Positions 8,801 to 18,220 of a DNA stretch of 64,000 nucleotides are shown in pieces. Under the pieces are notes generated by a model. It made no database searches, was not told the origin of the DNA, and worked only from the letters and a program-made list of their open reading frames with translations. This stretch comes from Paenibacillus barengoltzii NBRC 101215 (GTDB taxonomy: Bacteria; Bacillota; Bacilli; Paenibacillales; Paenibacillaceae): the NCBI RefSeq assembly GCF_004000745.1, contig NZ_BILV01000007.1:95804-159803 (forward strand). The letters run 5' to 3'. Numbering within the stretch: the first letter of the stretch is position 1; every line of letters begins with the position of its first letter. The translations under genes were made by a program, and so were the position numbers.

Positions 8801-9245
8801 CCCTTTGCTCCAGTCGATATTCGACCGGGCCAAACGTGTTCGGCCGATGATGCTGCGGCCAGTTGAACTCGATGCCGCCGGAAATCCACGGCCCGGCCAG
8901 GCCAACCAGCGCCGGCTTGATCACGCGATTGTAGTAAACGAAGTCGTAGTTATTCGTCTTGTCTAGCGCGCGATAAATCCGTCCTCCGAGTTCCGGCATG
9001 ATTTCGATCCGCACGTACTCATTTTCCAAAATCGCCAGCCGATAGCTGACCTCCCGCTTCTCGTCGTAAATCTTATCGATGACCGGATAGGGATACACAC
9101 GTCCGGAGCTGCCTTGATACACGCGTTTTTCCAAAAACATCGGGTTCTTGTCCGGCTCCCCAACCCCATACGTCGGAATGAGCTTATCCTCTTCCCAGAC
9201 CCGAACGGCCGCCTTGGCAGACGCCTCCCGGTGTTGAACGTTCAT
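5892..9245 (-). CDS. DUF5107 domain protein with C-terminal tetratricopeptide repeats
   Basis: Protein of 1117 residues with two parts. Residues about 35-370 match the DUF5107 region, a mutarotase-like beta-sandwich: YRLAILENEYVRIEIMPELGG, GGIEFNWPQHHRPNTF, FLWWANPAV, WTWGNGEFG. The rest, from about residue 480 to the end, is alpha-helical and built of TPR units with recurrent A-x-Y/F-x-x-G patterns. No signal peptide is visible. The family is often found in carbohydrate clusters of Firmicutes and Bacteroidetes, but I know of no settled enzymatic role. The strict PELGG and WPQHHRP motifs suggest a sugar-binding or catalytic head. The divergent AraC gene, 132 bases away, is the likely regulator. 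The GC content is visibly higher in the TPR part. Confidence 0.85.
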   Translation of the reverse strand: MNVQHREASAKAAVRVWEEDKLIPTYGVGEPDKNPMFLEKRVYQGSSGRVYPYPVIDKIYDEKREVSYRLAILENEYVRIEIMPELGGRIYRALDKTNNYDFVYYNRVIKPALVGLAGPWISGGIEFNWPQHHRPNTFGPVEYRLEQREDGSATVWVSEIDRMYGTKMTAGFTLYPGKAYLEISAQLYNRTPEPQTFLWWANPAVAVNDHTQSVFPPDVTAVFDHGKRDVSRFPIATGTYYKMDYSEGVDISRYKNIPVPTSYMAYKSDFNFVGGYDHGVQAGLLHVANHHISPGKKQWTWGNGEFGQAWDRNLTDEDGPYIELMTGVYTDNQPDFTWLQPYEEKSFKQYFMPYKDIGVVKNASIEAAVNLEVDEKARTATVLAYATSDYEGAVVELKGVRRTYVSDTVRLSPVETFKTVVSLDEGDQPHDLRVTVCDREGRLLISYRPAKPSIEQVPEAAKPLPKPEELKTNEQLYLAGLHLEQYRHATFEPEAYYLEGLKRDARDIRINVAYGTLLLRRGRFAEAEAHFRTAVKSLTWRNPNPYDSEALYQLGLALQLQGRDEEAFAAFYKAVWSAAWQDSGYYSLAAIACGRGSYAEALELAERSLIRNSRNYKARHLKAALLRKLGRPEEALAYTGETLALDPADFGAANERWAALRALGDAAAADEVLAELQRLMRGDAHNVLQLAADYLGFGLYDEAVQVMQRIAPDADTPAYPMLHYTLAYAYERTGQVELAARHRQAGAAAPADYCFPNSLTDLLVLQSAIAANPGDAKAHYYLGNWMYDKKRPDDAIAHWEASREVDAGFPTVHRNLALAYYNKRQDVDAAREALETAFALNPEDARVFFELDQLYKKLGRPAAERLAALERHLALVEKRDDLYLEYVTLLNTLSRHDEALRALEARKFHPWEGGEGKVTGQYRFALVELGKQALAAGNAEQAIERLERALVYPENLGEGKLAGAQENDILYYLGCAFEGLGLMEQAMPYWQAASQGLEEPAGAMYYNDQPPEMIFYQGLAWRKLGVEKEAKRRFNQLVDYAEKHLFDEVEFDYFAVSLPDFLVFEDDLNRRNVIHCRFMRGLGKLGLGRPVEAAEQFDEVLALEPSHQGAMIHRRMC

Positions 9246-9287
9246 CTCAAAAATCCTCCCCTTCTCCCCGTCATTGGTTGAATCGGT

Positions 9288-9306
9288 TGTAACCCCAATG
9301 TAACCC
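9288..9306. promoter_or_regulatory. direct repeat TGTAACCC, candidate operator
   Basis: TGTAACCC occurs at 9288-9295 and 9299-9306, exactly 11 bases (about one helical turn) apart, midway between the divergent DUF5107 and AraC genes. A related GGTTG motif pair lies just upstream (9276, 9285). This is the geometry expected for AraC-family binding. The function is inferred. Confidence 0.4.
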
Positions 9307-9377
9307 GGTGCCGAAGGAATTCCAATTGACGAAATACGGGGAATGATGGACTATATTCTTATATGGGGGTGACTTGC

Positions 9378-10289
9378 ATGGATCAACAAATTCGTAAGCC
9401 GGACGGTTTTGAGTCGCAAAAACTGTTTGTGCAACCGGACTATATGCTGAAGGAACTGAAAAACTCCGCATTGACGTGCCCGCTGTTTGTTAGCGATATC
9501 GGGTTTTTCCCGAACGCCCTGCACCATTATCGGGAACGGCCCGAGGGGGCGGACGCTCATATCTTCATCTACTGTGTGGAAGGCGAAGGATGGGTGGAAT
9601 GGAGCGAGGAGGCGGGCAACAGGCAGCAAAGCTACCCGCTGACAGAGCGTCAGCTGGCGGTAATCCCCGCACATACGCCGCACCGATATGGGGCTTCGGC
9701 CGATAAACCCTGGAGTATCTACTGGTTTCACCTGCAAGGCGAGGATACCCAGGCATTAATTCACACCTACGGCCTGAACCAGGGCGGCCCGGTCCGGCTG
9801 CCGCTGAGCGTACATGCCCAGCTGTTGGAGCATTTTGAACAGTGCTACCGTCTGCTTCATGACAAGTACTACGCCCTGCCCGTGCAGATTCATGTCGCGC
9901 AGACGATGCGCCACCTGCTTAGCAGCATTGGGCTCAGCGCCGAGCGGTCGTCGCAGGACCGCAAACGCGAGCGCTATTTCGATGAAGCGGTTCGCTACAT
10001 GACCGAGCGGCTGACAGAGAGCCTCACGCTGTCCGAACTGGCGAAGCAGGTGGGGCTCTCCAAACAGCATCTCGTCTACTTGTTTAACCGGGAGGCGGGG
10101 CTTCCGCCGATCGAATATTTTCTGCGGCTGAAAATGCAACGGGCCGGACAGTTCCTGGACCTCACCGGCTTAAGCGTCAAAGAGATCGCCGGTGCGGTCG
10201 GCTTGTCCGACCCGTATTATTTTTCGCGAATATTTAAGAAGATTATGGGGTACTCCCCCACCGAATACCGCCGTATTCCAAAGGGATAA
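9378..10289 (+). CDS. AraC-family transcriptional regulator with cupin sensor domain
   Basis: Cytoplasmic regulator of 303 residues. The N-terminal half (about 30-150) is an AraC-type cupin ligand-binding domain (HIFIYCVEGEGWVEW, LAVIPAHTPHRYGA, WSIYWFHLQG). The C-terminal half has two helix-turn-helix motifs: LTLSELAKQVGLSKQHLVYLF and VKEIAGAVGLSDPYYFSRIFKK, followed by the usual GYSPTEYRR. The start ATG at 9378 follows GGGGGTGA (9364-9371). It is divergent from the DUF5107 gene, so it probably senses a sugar and controls that gene and perhaps the neighbouring GH genes. Confidence 0.9.
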   Translation: MDQQIRKPDGFESQKLFVQPDYMLKELKNSALTCPLFVSDIGFFPNALHHYRERPEGADAHIFIYCVEGEGWVEWSEEAGNRQQSYPLTERQLAVIPAHTPHRYGASADKPWSIYWFHLQGEDTQALIHTYGLNQGGPVRLPLSVHAQLLEHFEQCYRLLHDKYYALPVQIHVAQTMRHLLSSIGLSAERSSQDRKRERYFDEAVRYMTERLTESLTLSELAKQVGLSKQHLVYLFNREAGLPPIEYFLRLKMQRAGQFLDLTGLSVKEIAGAVGLSDPYYFSRIFKKIMGYSPTEYRRIPKG

Positions 10290-10333
10290 TGATGCCCGAA
10301 AGCAGCCTCCCACACGCCAGAGCAAGCCGGGCC

Positions 10334-10702
10334 TTATCCACCGATGCGCATCAGGATTGCCTCACGGGCGGCTTTCGTCATTCCACGGAGCACCAGATCG
10401 TACGAGTGGTCGATCATCGCCTGCAATTCGTCCATCGACAAGCTGCCATCTGCGGTGACTGTATTCCAGTGCTTTTTGTTCAAATGATACCCCGGCTTCA
10501 CGCATTCGTGCTGTTCCCGGAGATTGGCAGCGATCATGGGGTCACATTTCAGCGAGATGCTTGCTGTTTCATCATCGGCGGTAACAGGCAGCAGAGCGAA
10601 CATTTTGCCCCCGACCTTGATGACCGTCGTATCCGGGCCAAAAGGATACTCCTCGACCGCCCCTTTTTTGGACAAACAATATTCAACCAACTTACGGTAC
10701 AC
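10334..10702 (-). CDS. MmcQ/YjbR family DNA-binding protein
   Basis: Protein of 122 residues matching the small YjbR/MmcQ family: KGAVEEYPFGPDTTVIKVGGKMFALL near the start and PGYHLNKKHWNTVTADGSLS in the middle, ending in an alpha-helical DLVLRGMTKAAR segment. The fold resembles a double-wing DNA-binding domain, but biochemical function of the family is unclear. The start is a GTG at 10702 behind GGGGGAAGGG. It overlaps or abuts the decayed GH95 gene upstream and points the same way as the GH operon, so read-through expression is possible. Confidence 0.85.
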   Translation of the reverse strand: MYRKLVEYCLSKKGAVEEYPFGPDTTVIKVGGKMFALLPVTADDETASISLKCDPMIAANLREQHECVKPGYHLNKKHWNTVTADGSLSMDELQAMIDHSYDLVLRGMTKAAREAILMRIGG

Positions 10703-10730
10703 GACCCTTCCCCCTCATTGGCTTGCTTAT

Positions 10731-11064
10731 GTTGTAACTATACGTCAGATGGGTGCCGAAGTTTCGCTTCGGCGGTTGCAGCGTTTGCTTCGCCAGCTGT
10801 TCGCCGCCCGCGTAGTCGCCGACAAACAGCCGCTCGCGAATCGCGGCCAGCGCCGCCTGTGCCTCCGAGCCCGGCGGTGCCAACCTCCTCCGCTTGGCCG
10901 GACCAATAGGTCGATTCGGTCAGGTTCCAGACCTCGCGCTCCGGTGCGGCCATCACGACGGCGCCGATCCGCCCGATGCCCGCGGGCAGCCCCTCTGACC
11001 AGCCTGCAGCCGGCTTGTCATACCAGAGCTTGGTTGCGCCATGCTCCGCCGCATTCACCTTCAT
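10731..11064 (-). pseudogene. N-terminal remnant of a second GH95-like glycosidase
   Basis: From an ATG at 11064 the reading KLWYDKPAAGWSEGLPAG, then IGRIGAVVMAAPEREVWNLTE and STYWSG is colinear with the first 50 residues of the intact GH95 enzyme upstream. Homology then continues in a different frame (ALAAIRERLFVGDYAGGEQL, then NFGTHLTYSYN), so a frameshift lies near 10885. The similarity ends near 10731, just before the yjbR-like gene, so roughly 85% of the gene is gone. The start codon overlaps the stop of the intact GH95 gene as ATGA, meaning the pair was once a translationally coupled tandem. No function is expected now. Confidence 0.75.
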
Positions 11065-13514
11065 GGCCGAGCCACCGCCTCGCCGGCAGCCATCCGGTCG
11101 TCCGGGATCAGTCGATATGTTGCCCCGGCTTCCGTCTCAAATCGGAGGTCGCCATCCTCCATCGTTTCCACGGCCACCTTCACACCGCCGTGGTATACGG
11201 TCAGCGGCGTCCCTCCGTCGAGGCCGACCCGAACGCGGCAGGCATGGCCCAGCGTCGACACGATCTTGGCCTCAGCCAGCTTGCCGTTCGCCCAGCGCAG
11301 GCTAACCTCGAAGCCGCCGCGGGCGCGAAGGCCGCGGATCTCGCCGTCCGGCCAGGCCTTCGGCAGAGCGGGCAGCAGTACCAGCGCGGGGCGGTGCGAC
11401 TGCAGCAACATTTCGGCGATGCCCGCCGAAGCGGCAAAGTTGCCGTCAATCTGGAACGGCGGATGCGCGCCCAACAGGCTGGCGTAAACGCCGCCGTGGT
11501 TATAGCGCTCCGTTTCGCCGTCCTTCACCAGCCGCAGCATATTGCCGAGCAGCCGCAGCGCCCGATCGCCGTCGCCGAACCGGCTCCATAGGGCAACTCG
11601 CCAGCCCAGGCTCCATCCGGTGCTTTCATCGCCCCGCCGCTCCAGCACTTGCCGCGCAGCGGCGAACAGCTCCGGCGTCTCCTCGACCGAGAGCTGGCGG
11701 CCGGGATAGACACCCACCAGGTGGGAGGTGTGCCGATGATGGACATCCTCATCCTCGAAATCCCGGCTCCACTCCTGCAGTTGCCCATACTTCCCAACCT
11801 GCAGCGGCAAGAGCCGCTCCCGGGTCTGCCGCAGTTCCTCGCGGAACGCTTCATCGATGCCAAGCACACCCGCCGCCTCAATGCAGTTCGTAAACAGCTC
11901 CCAGATGAGTGACAAGTCCATGGTGGCTCCCTCACTAATCCCCGCTGCACCGCTTGCCGTGCGGAATTTATGCTCTGGCGAGGTCGACGGCGAAGTGACG
12001 AGATAGCCGGACTCGTCTTCGATCAGCCAGTCGAGGGCAAACATCGCAGCGTCCCTCATGATGGGATAAGCAAAATCATGTAAATATGCGACGTCCCCGC
12101 CAAAGACGTAATGCTCCCATAAATGCTGGGTTAACCAGACACCACCCATCGGCCACAGCGCCCAGACCGGATCGCCATCGCCGAAATCGCCCACCGGGGC
12201 GGTGTGCCCCCAAATGTCCGAGTTGTGATGGGCCACCCACCCCCGAGTACCGTAGTTGACGGAGGCCGTTTTCGCCCCATTCTCAGCCAGGTTGCCGATC
12301 ATCTCCAGCAGCGGCCAGTGGCACTCTGCCAGGTTGCATACCTCGGCCGGCCAATAGTTCATTTCCGCATTGATATTTAGCGTCCAGTTGCTGCTCCACG
12401 GCGGCCGAGTCATCGCGTTCCAGATTCCTTGCAGGTTGGCCGCCTGCGTCCCAGGTCGGGAGCTGGAGATCAGCAAATATCTGCCGTAATGGAACAGCAG
12501 CTCAACCAGCCCCGGATCAGCGGCTCCGTACTCTACGATCCGCCGCTCCGTGTCCAGTCCTTCCGGAGCTGCTGTCTCCCCTAACCGCAGGCTGACTCGG
12601 TTAAACAGGGCTTGGTAGTCCTCGATATGCCGGGCTTGAATCTCCCGATAACGGCTGCCCAATGCACCAGCCAAGTCCGCCTTGGCCCGAGATGCAGCCA
12701 CTTCCGCCGGAATCGATTCCGGTCGCCCCGCACCGGGAATTTGATCGAATCGATCAAAGCTTGTCGCGGCGCTGAAATACAATACCGCCTCTGTAGCATC
12801 GAGCACGCGAATCCCGTCCCCGTGGGCGCTGACCCGGCCGTCGGTTTCTGCAACCGCCAGTCGTCCCTCAAAAGCCATTGCCGGTGAGATTTCCGGATCG
12901 CCGTAGCGGATCGGGCGATCTGCGTTCACGTAGTTCGGCTCCACCCGTTCCGGAGCTGTCCCCCGCAGCACGAATGCCCCATCTTCCACAGCAGTATCGT
13001 GGCGGAGCGGGCTGTCGAGTCGCGCATGAAAAGCAAGCGCTCCCGGTTGGCTGCACGTCAGCCGCATGGCGATGATCCGATCGGGATGGGAAGCGAAGAC
13101 TTCACGCTTATAGCTTACTTCCCCAACGTTGTATTCCGTCACGTGGACAGCGTTTGCCAAATCCAGCGTGCGCCGGTAATTCCGACAGGCGGCTCCGTGC
13201 TCGAACGTCAGCTGTAAATCGCCAAACGGCAAATAGGATTCCGTGTATGGCCCCAGCATCTGGCGCCCCAGTTGATCCGCCTCCTCGTAGCGGCCTTCCC
13301 GGACCAGCTTCCTTACCTCAGGCAGTACCTGCCGGGCGGAAGGATTGTTCCAATCGCGCGGATATCCGGACCACAACGTATCTTCATTCAGACTGAGCGT
13401 TTCCCGTTCCACCCCGCCGTAAATCATCGCGCCAAGGCGTCCGTTTCCGATCGGCAATGCTTCGGTCCAGACCGCAGCCGGTCTGTCGTACTGTAGCCTA
13501 GTGTTTTGCTCCAT
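11061..13514 (-). CDS. glycoside hydrolase family 95 (alpha-L-fucosidase / alpha-L-galactosidase)
   Basis: Protein of 817 residues spanning the whole GH95 architecture. The N-terminal domain has [20 protein letters not shown] and LNEDTLWSG. The (alpha/alpha)6 catalytic barrel has [17 protein letters not shown] (conserved Asn pair), [11 protein letters not shown] (the Glu corresponding to the catalytic acid of the family) and [14 protein letters not shown]. The C-terminal beta domain has [19 protein letters not shown]. No signal peptide is visible, so it acts on imported oligosaccharides. The family is inverting and removes alpha-1,2-linked L-fucose, and some members prefer L-galactose. It lies 25 bases after the GH110 gene and is surely co-transcribed with it. 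The neighbouring remnant shows that a tandem copy existed. Confidence 0.92.
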   Translation of the reverse strand: MEQNTRLQYDRPAAVWTEALPIGNGRLGAMIYGGVERETLSLNEDTLWSGYPRDWNNPSARQVLPEVRKLVREGRYEEADQLGRQMLGPYTESYLPFGDLQLTFEHGAACRNYRRTLDLANAVHVTEYNVGEVSYKREVFASHPDRIIAMRLTCSQPGALAFHARLDSPLRHDTAVEDGAFVLRGTAPERVEPNYVNADRPIRYGDPEISPAMAFEGRLAVAETDGRVSAHGDGIRVLDATEAVLYFSAATSFDRFDQIPGAGRPESIPAEVAASRAKADLAGALGSRYREIQARHIEDYQALFNRVSLRLGETAAPEGLDTERRIVEYGAADPGLVELLFHYGRYLLISSSRPGTQAANLQGIWNAMTRPPWSSNWTLNINAEMNYWPAEVCNLAECHWPLLEMIGNLAENGAKTASVNYGTRGWVAHHNSDIWGHTAPVGDFGDGDPVWALWPMGGVWLTQHLWEHYVFGGDVAYLHDFAYPIMRDAAMFALDWLIEDESGYLVTSPSTSPEHKFRTASGAAGISEGATMDLSLIWELFTNCIEAAGVLGIDEAFREELRQTRERLLPLQVGKYGQLQEWSRDFEDEDVHHRHTSHLVGVYPGRQLSVEETPELFAAARQVLERRGDESTGWSLGWRVALWSRFGDGDRALRLLGNMLRLVKDGETERYNHGGVYASLLGAHPPFQIDGNFAASAGIAEMLLQSHRPALVLLPALPKAWPDGEIRGLRARGGFEVSLRWANGKLAEAKIVSTLGHACRVRVGLDGGTPLTVYHGGVKVAVETMEDGDLRFETEAGATYRLIPDDRMAAGEAVARP

Positions 13515-13539
13515 CTTGTTTTCCTCCCCTACCAGATCT

Positions 13540-15258
13540 TTAGTTACTCTTCACCTGCTCTTCATCGCCAAGAAACACATTGTCTGCGATCACCGCATCC
13601 GGGCATGCCTCCAAGATGACGGCACTTCCCTGGTCAAATTCCCCAGCGAACGCCAGCGATATCTCGTTCCCTCGAAACACCAAGTCCTGTACGCAACGTG
13701 CGGACAGCAGCAAGCCGCACACCGATTCGAAACGATTGTGCACGATGGCAATTCCGCGATGAACCGCTATCTCCGGATGTACCTCCCGATTCTCCGGCGC
13801 AATGGTGATCACTGCATGCGTTTCGCCGCCGCAGTCGAAGAATTGATTATCCTCGATAACCATCTCCTCAACTGTACCTGACTCAAACCAGGAGCGCGCA
13901 TCAGCCGCAACAAGAATGGCGCTCATCTGTATCCTTTCAAATACGTTACCATGGATCACGGTTCGCCGCCGCGTGGAAGCCAGCACCCCGCGCGTCGGAA
14001 TACGGGCGAAGTGGTTGCCCGTAATTTCCACCTCCGGGGACCAGGTGACGTTCTCGATCACATCTTGCGGCCTCATCTCCCTTGGGGTTGGCTGCTCCAG
14101 CGTAAGCAGCAGCTCGCGAGGGTTTAACCGCAGAACCTCACTCACCCTGCCGCTTCCGTAGGTCACCAGCGTATCCGTATGAACGAAGCCGATCTCGTCC
14201 CCGGCACGGAAAGCCGGGATCCCATAAGTTTGAGGATGCATGAACCTTACCAACAGCTGATTAGGCGCCGGACGGCCAACAATTTGCAGGTAGGTCCCAT
14301 GGACGTTAATCGCGTCGTCATGTGCCCCGGCAAACCGGCAATCCCGAATCACCGCTTGCCCCCGGCAGCCAGACAGATGGATGAAATCCGCGAAGCCGGC
14401 CACCGTCCGGCCGCTTTCGGCCCTTGGCGACAGGTCCAAGCGCTCGAAAACGAGGTTTTCGCTGAATTGTCCCACCAGCCCTAGCCCATGCATAAAATGA
14501 AACCCGCAGCCTGTGAACGTGATATTCGCACTTTCATGGACAAGGACGCCTACTTGATCACGGATTCCATCCCGCATCTGAACTACGCGACCGGGGGCCA
14601 ATCCCTCAGGTATACCGCGGTCAAAATAAAACCTGATCCGACCAGGACCAACTTCCTCCACCAGGGTCGTCTTCCGCTCCAGCCAATTGTCCACCCGCCA
14701 GGTTGTATTTTCCGCCGGTTCACATAGCTGCATCGGCCCAGACTGAAAGCGCCAGCCCTCACCAACCCATGTCAGTCGGCCTTCCTGAATAGCATACCTC
14801 GAATCGGGATGCACCACCGCCTCCATCCAACACGCCTCAGGCTCGCAATGCACCACGGTCATTTCTGCCACTGTCGGTTGGGCGTAATCGAAGTGAAGGT
14901 CCTGGATGACGATGTCCTTGCTGCCGTCGATCAGCAGCATTGTCTGCTTGCCGTGGAACATGAACAGAGACCCGTTCCCCTTAATGGTCAACTGCTTTTG
15001 TCCTTTCAGCAGCATCCCAATTGTTTTCGTAATATCGAAATGCTCCTCTTCACTTGCGGTATTGGTGACATGATAAGGAGCCCGAATCGCCGATTGCGGA
15101 TAAAAATGATACCGGCCCAAAGGCACCTCCAGCACAACAGGCCCTTCTGTTTGCATAGCGGCTTCCAGCGCCATCTGCATCGCGGGCTGCGTATCCTCTT
15201 GCGTATCCGGCCGAGCCCCATAATCACTTAAGGAGATCACAATCACAGGTAGGTTCAT
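13540..15258 (-). CDS. glycoside hydrolase family 110-like right-handed beta-helix (alpha-1,3-galactosidase)
   Basis: Protein of 572 residues. It opens with [15 protein letters not shown], followed by [40 protein letters not shown] and the diagnostic [15 protein letters not shown]. The rest is parallel beta-helix repeats. These motifs match GH110, retained for inverting alpha-1,3-galactosidases that act on blood-group-B-type or linear alpha-Gal ends. There is no signal peptide, so the enzyme is cytoplasmic. Start choice is uncertain: the ATG at 15258 directly abuts GAGGAGG, and a GTG four codons later (15246) has a spacing of 12. Pairing with GH95 suggests a substrate carrying both alpha-galactose and fucose. 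Exact linkage specificity is not readable. Confidence 0.82.
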   Translation of the reverse strand: MNLPVIVISLSDYGARPDTQEDTQPAMQMALEAAMQTEGPVVLEVPLGRYHFYPQSAIRAPYHVTNTASEEEHFDITKTIGMLLKGQKQLTIKGNGSLFMFHGKQTMLLIDGSKDIVIQDLHFDYAQPTVAEMTVVHCEPEACWMEAVVHPDSRYAIQEGRLTWVGEGWRFQSGPMQLCEPAENTTWRVDNWLERKTTLVEEVGPGRIRFYFDRGIPEGLAPGRVVQMRDGIRDQVGVLVHESANITFTGCGFHFMHGLGLVGQFSENLVFERLDLSPRAESGRTVAGFADFIHLSGCRGQAVIRDCRFAGAHDDAINVHGTYLQIVGRPAPNQLLVRFMHPQTYGIPAFRAGDEIGFVHTDTLVTYGSGRVSEVLRLNPRELLLTLEQPTPREMRPQDVIENVTWSPEVEITGNHFARIPTRGVLASTRRRTVIHGNVFERIQMSAILVAADARSWFESGTVEEMVIEDNQFFDCGGETHAVITIAPENREVHPEIAVHRGIAIVHNRFESVCGLLLSARCVQDLVFRGNEISLAFAGEFDQGSAVILEACPDAVIADNVFLGDEEQVKSN

Positions 15259-15410
15259 CCTCCTCGGGCACCTCCATTCGGAGCGTATCCCACATGTGTT
15301 CAGAAGCTAGTTCTGGCGTTATCCTATCTTCGCTCAACATACCACATCTGCTCCTCTCCATCTATCACTGTTTTGGAAAAATAATGCCGGAAAATGTCCC
15401 TTTTGGGGGC

Positions 15411-15443
15411 TGAGAAAAAGGGAATGCCGGCCCAAAGGCCGGC
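15411..15443 (-). terminator. rho-independent terminator after binding-protein gene
   Basis: Stem GCCGGCC (15437-15443 with 15426-15432, loop 15433-15436) followed on the minus strand by a T-rich CCCTTTTTC. It separates the ABC importer genes from the GH110-GH95 pair. Confidence 0.8.
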
Positions 15444-15486
15444 TTCCTTGATTCAAGCCGCGATCATGCGACCAGAGAGGATCTAA

Positions 15487-17160
15487 TTATTTCGCCAATT
15501 GATCATAAGCCTTCTGCAGGATCTCCAGATAACGATCCAGCTTCAGAGCCTTCAGCCCTTTCACATAAGCGTCCCAATCCTTGTTCAGATCCTTGTTGCC
15601 CGTGATGAACTGCAGTTGGCTCTGCTCAATATAATTTTTCAGGTTCGTTTGCAGCATGCTGGCTTCGTCAATTTCGCTCGGATCGATCCAGATCGCCCAG
15701 ATAGGGAAAATCTCACTCGGCTCATGCCCCTGATAGAGGAGCGTAGCGTTGTACAATCTGCGTTCATAGCCGTCCGAAGCATAAATATCTTCACCTTGAA
15801 CCCAAGTGTCGCGATACTCCTTCGGCATATAGAAATGCCCCATGCCGCTCCAGCCTGCATTACGCGGTGCTTCGCCTTCCTTCATCGGGATTTGCTTGAC
15901 CATCGGCGTTGCATTTTCGCCCAGCGCTTTATCCCCAGGCTCCGGATCGGTCCAGTCGATGCCCTTCAAGCCGCTGGCGGCATTCGTTTGGCCTTCCGGC
16001 GTGTACATGTAGTCAATCGCTTTAATCAAAGCGATTTGCGCTTCCTCGCTGGCCTTATTCGTAATGACGAATTTCGCCCCAGAGGTGACGCCGCCGTTGT
16101 CATGCGTCGCATACGAAACCCCATTTGGCCCGCTCAAAGGCGCCAGCGGGTTATAATGGGCGGAACGCGAGTTGCCCGGATCGATGTTGATGAAGATCGC
16201 AGGATGCATACCTGCCCCGGCACCGAGAATTTCCGCATCTGCGTTTTCCCCGATTTTCTTGTAGGCTTCCGCGTTTTGCGTAAAGGCCCCCGGGTCAATC
16301 AACCCTTCATCATACAGCGATTTGATATAAGCCAAACCTTCTCTCCATTCCGGCTTGATCGCTGCCGAGACGACCTTCCCATTCTCCAGATTTAAGTAGT
16401 TGCGGTCGTCGTCATATACGAAGGCATTCATCAGATACGGCACGATACGTACGCCAAAGTCTTCAATGGAACCGCTGAGCGGCACTTCGTCGGCTTTGCC
16501 GTTACCGTTTGGATCTTGAGTTTTGAACGCCTGCAGCATCGCTTTGAACTCTTCCGTTGTTTTAGGCTCTTCCATATTCAGCTTCTTCAGCCACTCGGTA
16601 TTCACCCACATTTTGTTCGGATAAGAGCAGTGGAAGCACTCCGTATAAGCGCCAAGCCCGTAAATATTACCGTCCGGAGCTGTGTACAGCGCTTTCATTT
16701 CTGGCGTTTCTTCCATGGCCTTTTTAATGTTAGGGGCATATTTATCGATCAGGTCGTTCAGCGGAATCAACACCCCTTGCTGGCCGTATTTAAGTACATC
16801 CGCTTGAGAGAACTCATCGATATATGCCGTCAACAGGTAAGCCTCCGGGTAATCGCCGCTCGCCAATGAAATTTGGCGTTTCTCCTTCGCGCCGTCAGAC
16901 GGGTTAATCTGCCAATTAAATTTAATGTTAAACTTCTCTTCCAAAAACTTCGTAAACTTGTTGGTCGGAATGTCGATGCCCGATTCCTGAACTGCGAACA
17001 CGCTGATTTCCACCGGTTTCGTGGATTCGGCGCCGCCGGACGAGCCGTTGCCCTGGGCGCTGTTCGAGCTCTCTGTATTTTTCCCCGAACAGCCGCTGAG
17101 GACCAGCGTAACCGCTAGAACCAGCATGAACATACTAAGCAGGGTTTTTTTCAAATTCAA
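15487..17160 (-). CDS. ABC sugar transporter extracellular binding lipoprotein
   Basis: Family-1 solute-binding protein of 557 residues. The start is probably the TTG at 17160, behind AAAGGGAG, which gives a short basic N-terminus, a hydrophobic helix and the lipobox LSGC. A Ser/Gly/Asn-rich linker follows. The longer frame from 17274 would put an implausible leader in front. The body (EISVFAVQESGIDIPTN, KYGQQGVLIPLNDLIDKYAP, PLSGPNGVSYATHDNG) resembles the large LplA/YtcQ proteins of Bacillus and Paenibacillus. It follows both permeases in the same operon. The ligand is presumably an oligosaccharide that GH110 and GH95 then trim. Confidence 0.9.
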   Translation of the reverse strand: MNLKKTLLSMFMLVLAVTLVLSGCSGKNTESSNSAQGNGSSGGAESTKPVEISVFAVQESGIDIPTNKFTKFLEEKFNIKFNWQINPSDGAKEKRQISLASGDYPEAYLLTAYIDEFSQADVLKYGQQGVLIPLNDLIDKYAPNIKKAMEETPEMKALYTAPDGNIYGLGAYTECFHCSYPNKMWVNTEWLKKLNMEEPKTTEEFKAMLQAFKTQDPNGNGKADEVPLSGSIEDFGVRIVPYLMNAFVYDDDRNYLNLENGKVVSAAIKPEWREGLAYIKSLYDEGLIDPGAFTQNAEAYKKIGENADAEILGAGAGMHPAIFINIDPGNSRSAHYNPLAPLSGPNGVSYATHDNGGVTSGAKFVITNKASEEAQIALIKAIDYMYTPEGQTNAASGLKGIDWTDPEPGDKALGENATPMVKQIPMKEGEAPRNAGWSGMGHFYMPKEYRDTWVQGEDIYASDGYERRLYNATLLYQGHEPSEIFPIWAIWIDPSEIDEASMLQTNLKNYIEQSQLQFITGNKDLNKDWDAYVKGLKALKLDRYLEILQKAYDQLAK

Positions 17161-17299
17161 ATTTGATCGCTCCCTTTTTGTATAGATGTCATTCGTTTCC
17201 CTTCTGCAACTCTCATGGTGCCAATCGAGAGCATCACCTCCTTCTATCATGAAGTCCGCCGCCTTTTGGCGCAACCGCTACTTTATGGAGGAGCAGGAA

Positions 17300-18205
17300 T
17301 CAGCCTTTCACTGAACCAACCAACATCCCTTGAACAAAATAGCGCTGCACAAACGGATAGATGATCAGCACCGGCAGCGTGGCCACCACAATTAACGAGT
17401 ATTTCAGCAATTCAGCCAACTGCTGCTTCTCGACCATGGCGATCGCATCCATGTTGCTGCCGCTGTTGTTCTGGATAATGATGCTTCGCAAGATCAGCTG
17501 CAGCGGGAACAGATCCGCCGACTTCAAGTAAATCAACGCATCGAAATAAGCGTTCCACTGCCCAACTGCATACATCAGCACGAGTACGGCAATGATGGGT
17601 TTCGACAACGGCAGCACTACGCTCCAGATGAACCTCAGATCGCTGCAGCCGTCGATTTCACTTGCTTCCAGCAGCTCCTCGGGAATCGAGGTCTGGAAGA
17701 AGGAGCGGGCGATGATCACCTGCCAGACCCAGATCGCATTGGGGATCAGAAGGGCCCAGCGCGTATCGATTAGATCCAGCCCCTTCACCACCATATAAGT
17801 CGGAATCAAGCCCCCGCTAAAAATCATCGTGAAGGTAATAAACATCATTAACGCGTTTCGTCCGAAGAACGAACGGCGTGACAGCGGATAGGCAATCATG
17901 ATGGTCAACGTGACACTGATCAGGGTTCCGGCGGTTGTATAAAAGATCGAGTTCAGGTAGCCGGTGATCACCTCACCTCTGCGAAACAATTCTTCAAAGC
18001 CTTTAAACGACAGGTCCACCGGCCACAACCAGACCCGGCCCGATGTAACCGCCGCCGGAGAGCTGATGGAGCTGCTGATGATATAGATGAGCGGATAAAG
18101 CACAATGATGACGAGCAGGGTCAGGATCACGTAGATGAAGCCAAGAAATATCCGGTCTCCTGCTGATTCTTTGATTCTTCGCTTTGGGGTTGCTATAGCT
18201 GCCAT
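17300..18205 (-). CDS. carbohydrate ABC transporter permease (LplC/YtcP-like)
   Basis: Inner-membrane permease of 301 residues with six predicted membrane helices. The coupling-loop motif for the ATPase, EASEIDGCSDLRFIWSVVLPLSKP (EAA-G type), is in the second half. The C-terminus PFVQRYFVQGMLVGSVKG is the hallmark of the LplC/YtcP group. It starts 15 bases after the partner permease gene. No ATPase gene is nearby, so a shared MsmX-type ATPase is likely. Confidence 0.92.
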   Translation of the reverse strand: MAAIATPKRRIKESAGDRIFLGFIYVILTLLVIIVLYPLIYIISSSISSPAAVTSGRVWLWPVDLSFKGFEELFRRGEVITGYLNSIFYTTAGTLISVTLTIMIAYPLSRRSFFGRNALMMFITFTMIFSGGLIPTYMVVKGLDLIDTRWALLIPNAIWVWQVIIARSFFQTSIPEELLEASEIDGCSDLRFIWSVVLPLSKPIIAVLVLMYAVGQWNAYFDALIYLKSADLFPLQLILRSIIIQNNSGSNMDAIAMVEKQQLAELLKYSLIVVATLPVLIIYPFVQRYFVQGMLVGSVKG

Positions 18206-18220
18206 ATCCTAACTCCTTTC

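Noticed and set aside
10524..11591. Plus-strand frame of 355 residues across the GH95 remnant
   Set aside because: It is an Arg/Pro/Ser-rich antisense shadow of the GH95 genes. The minus-strand reading has clear homology.
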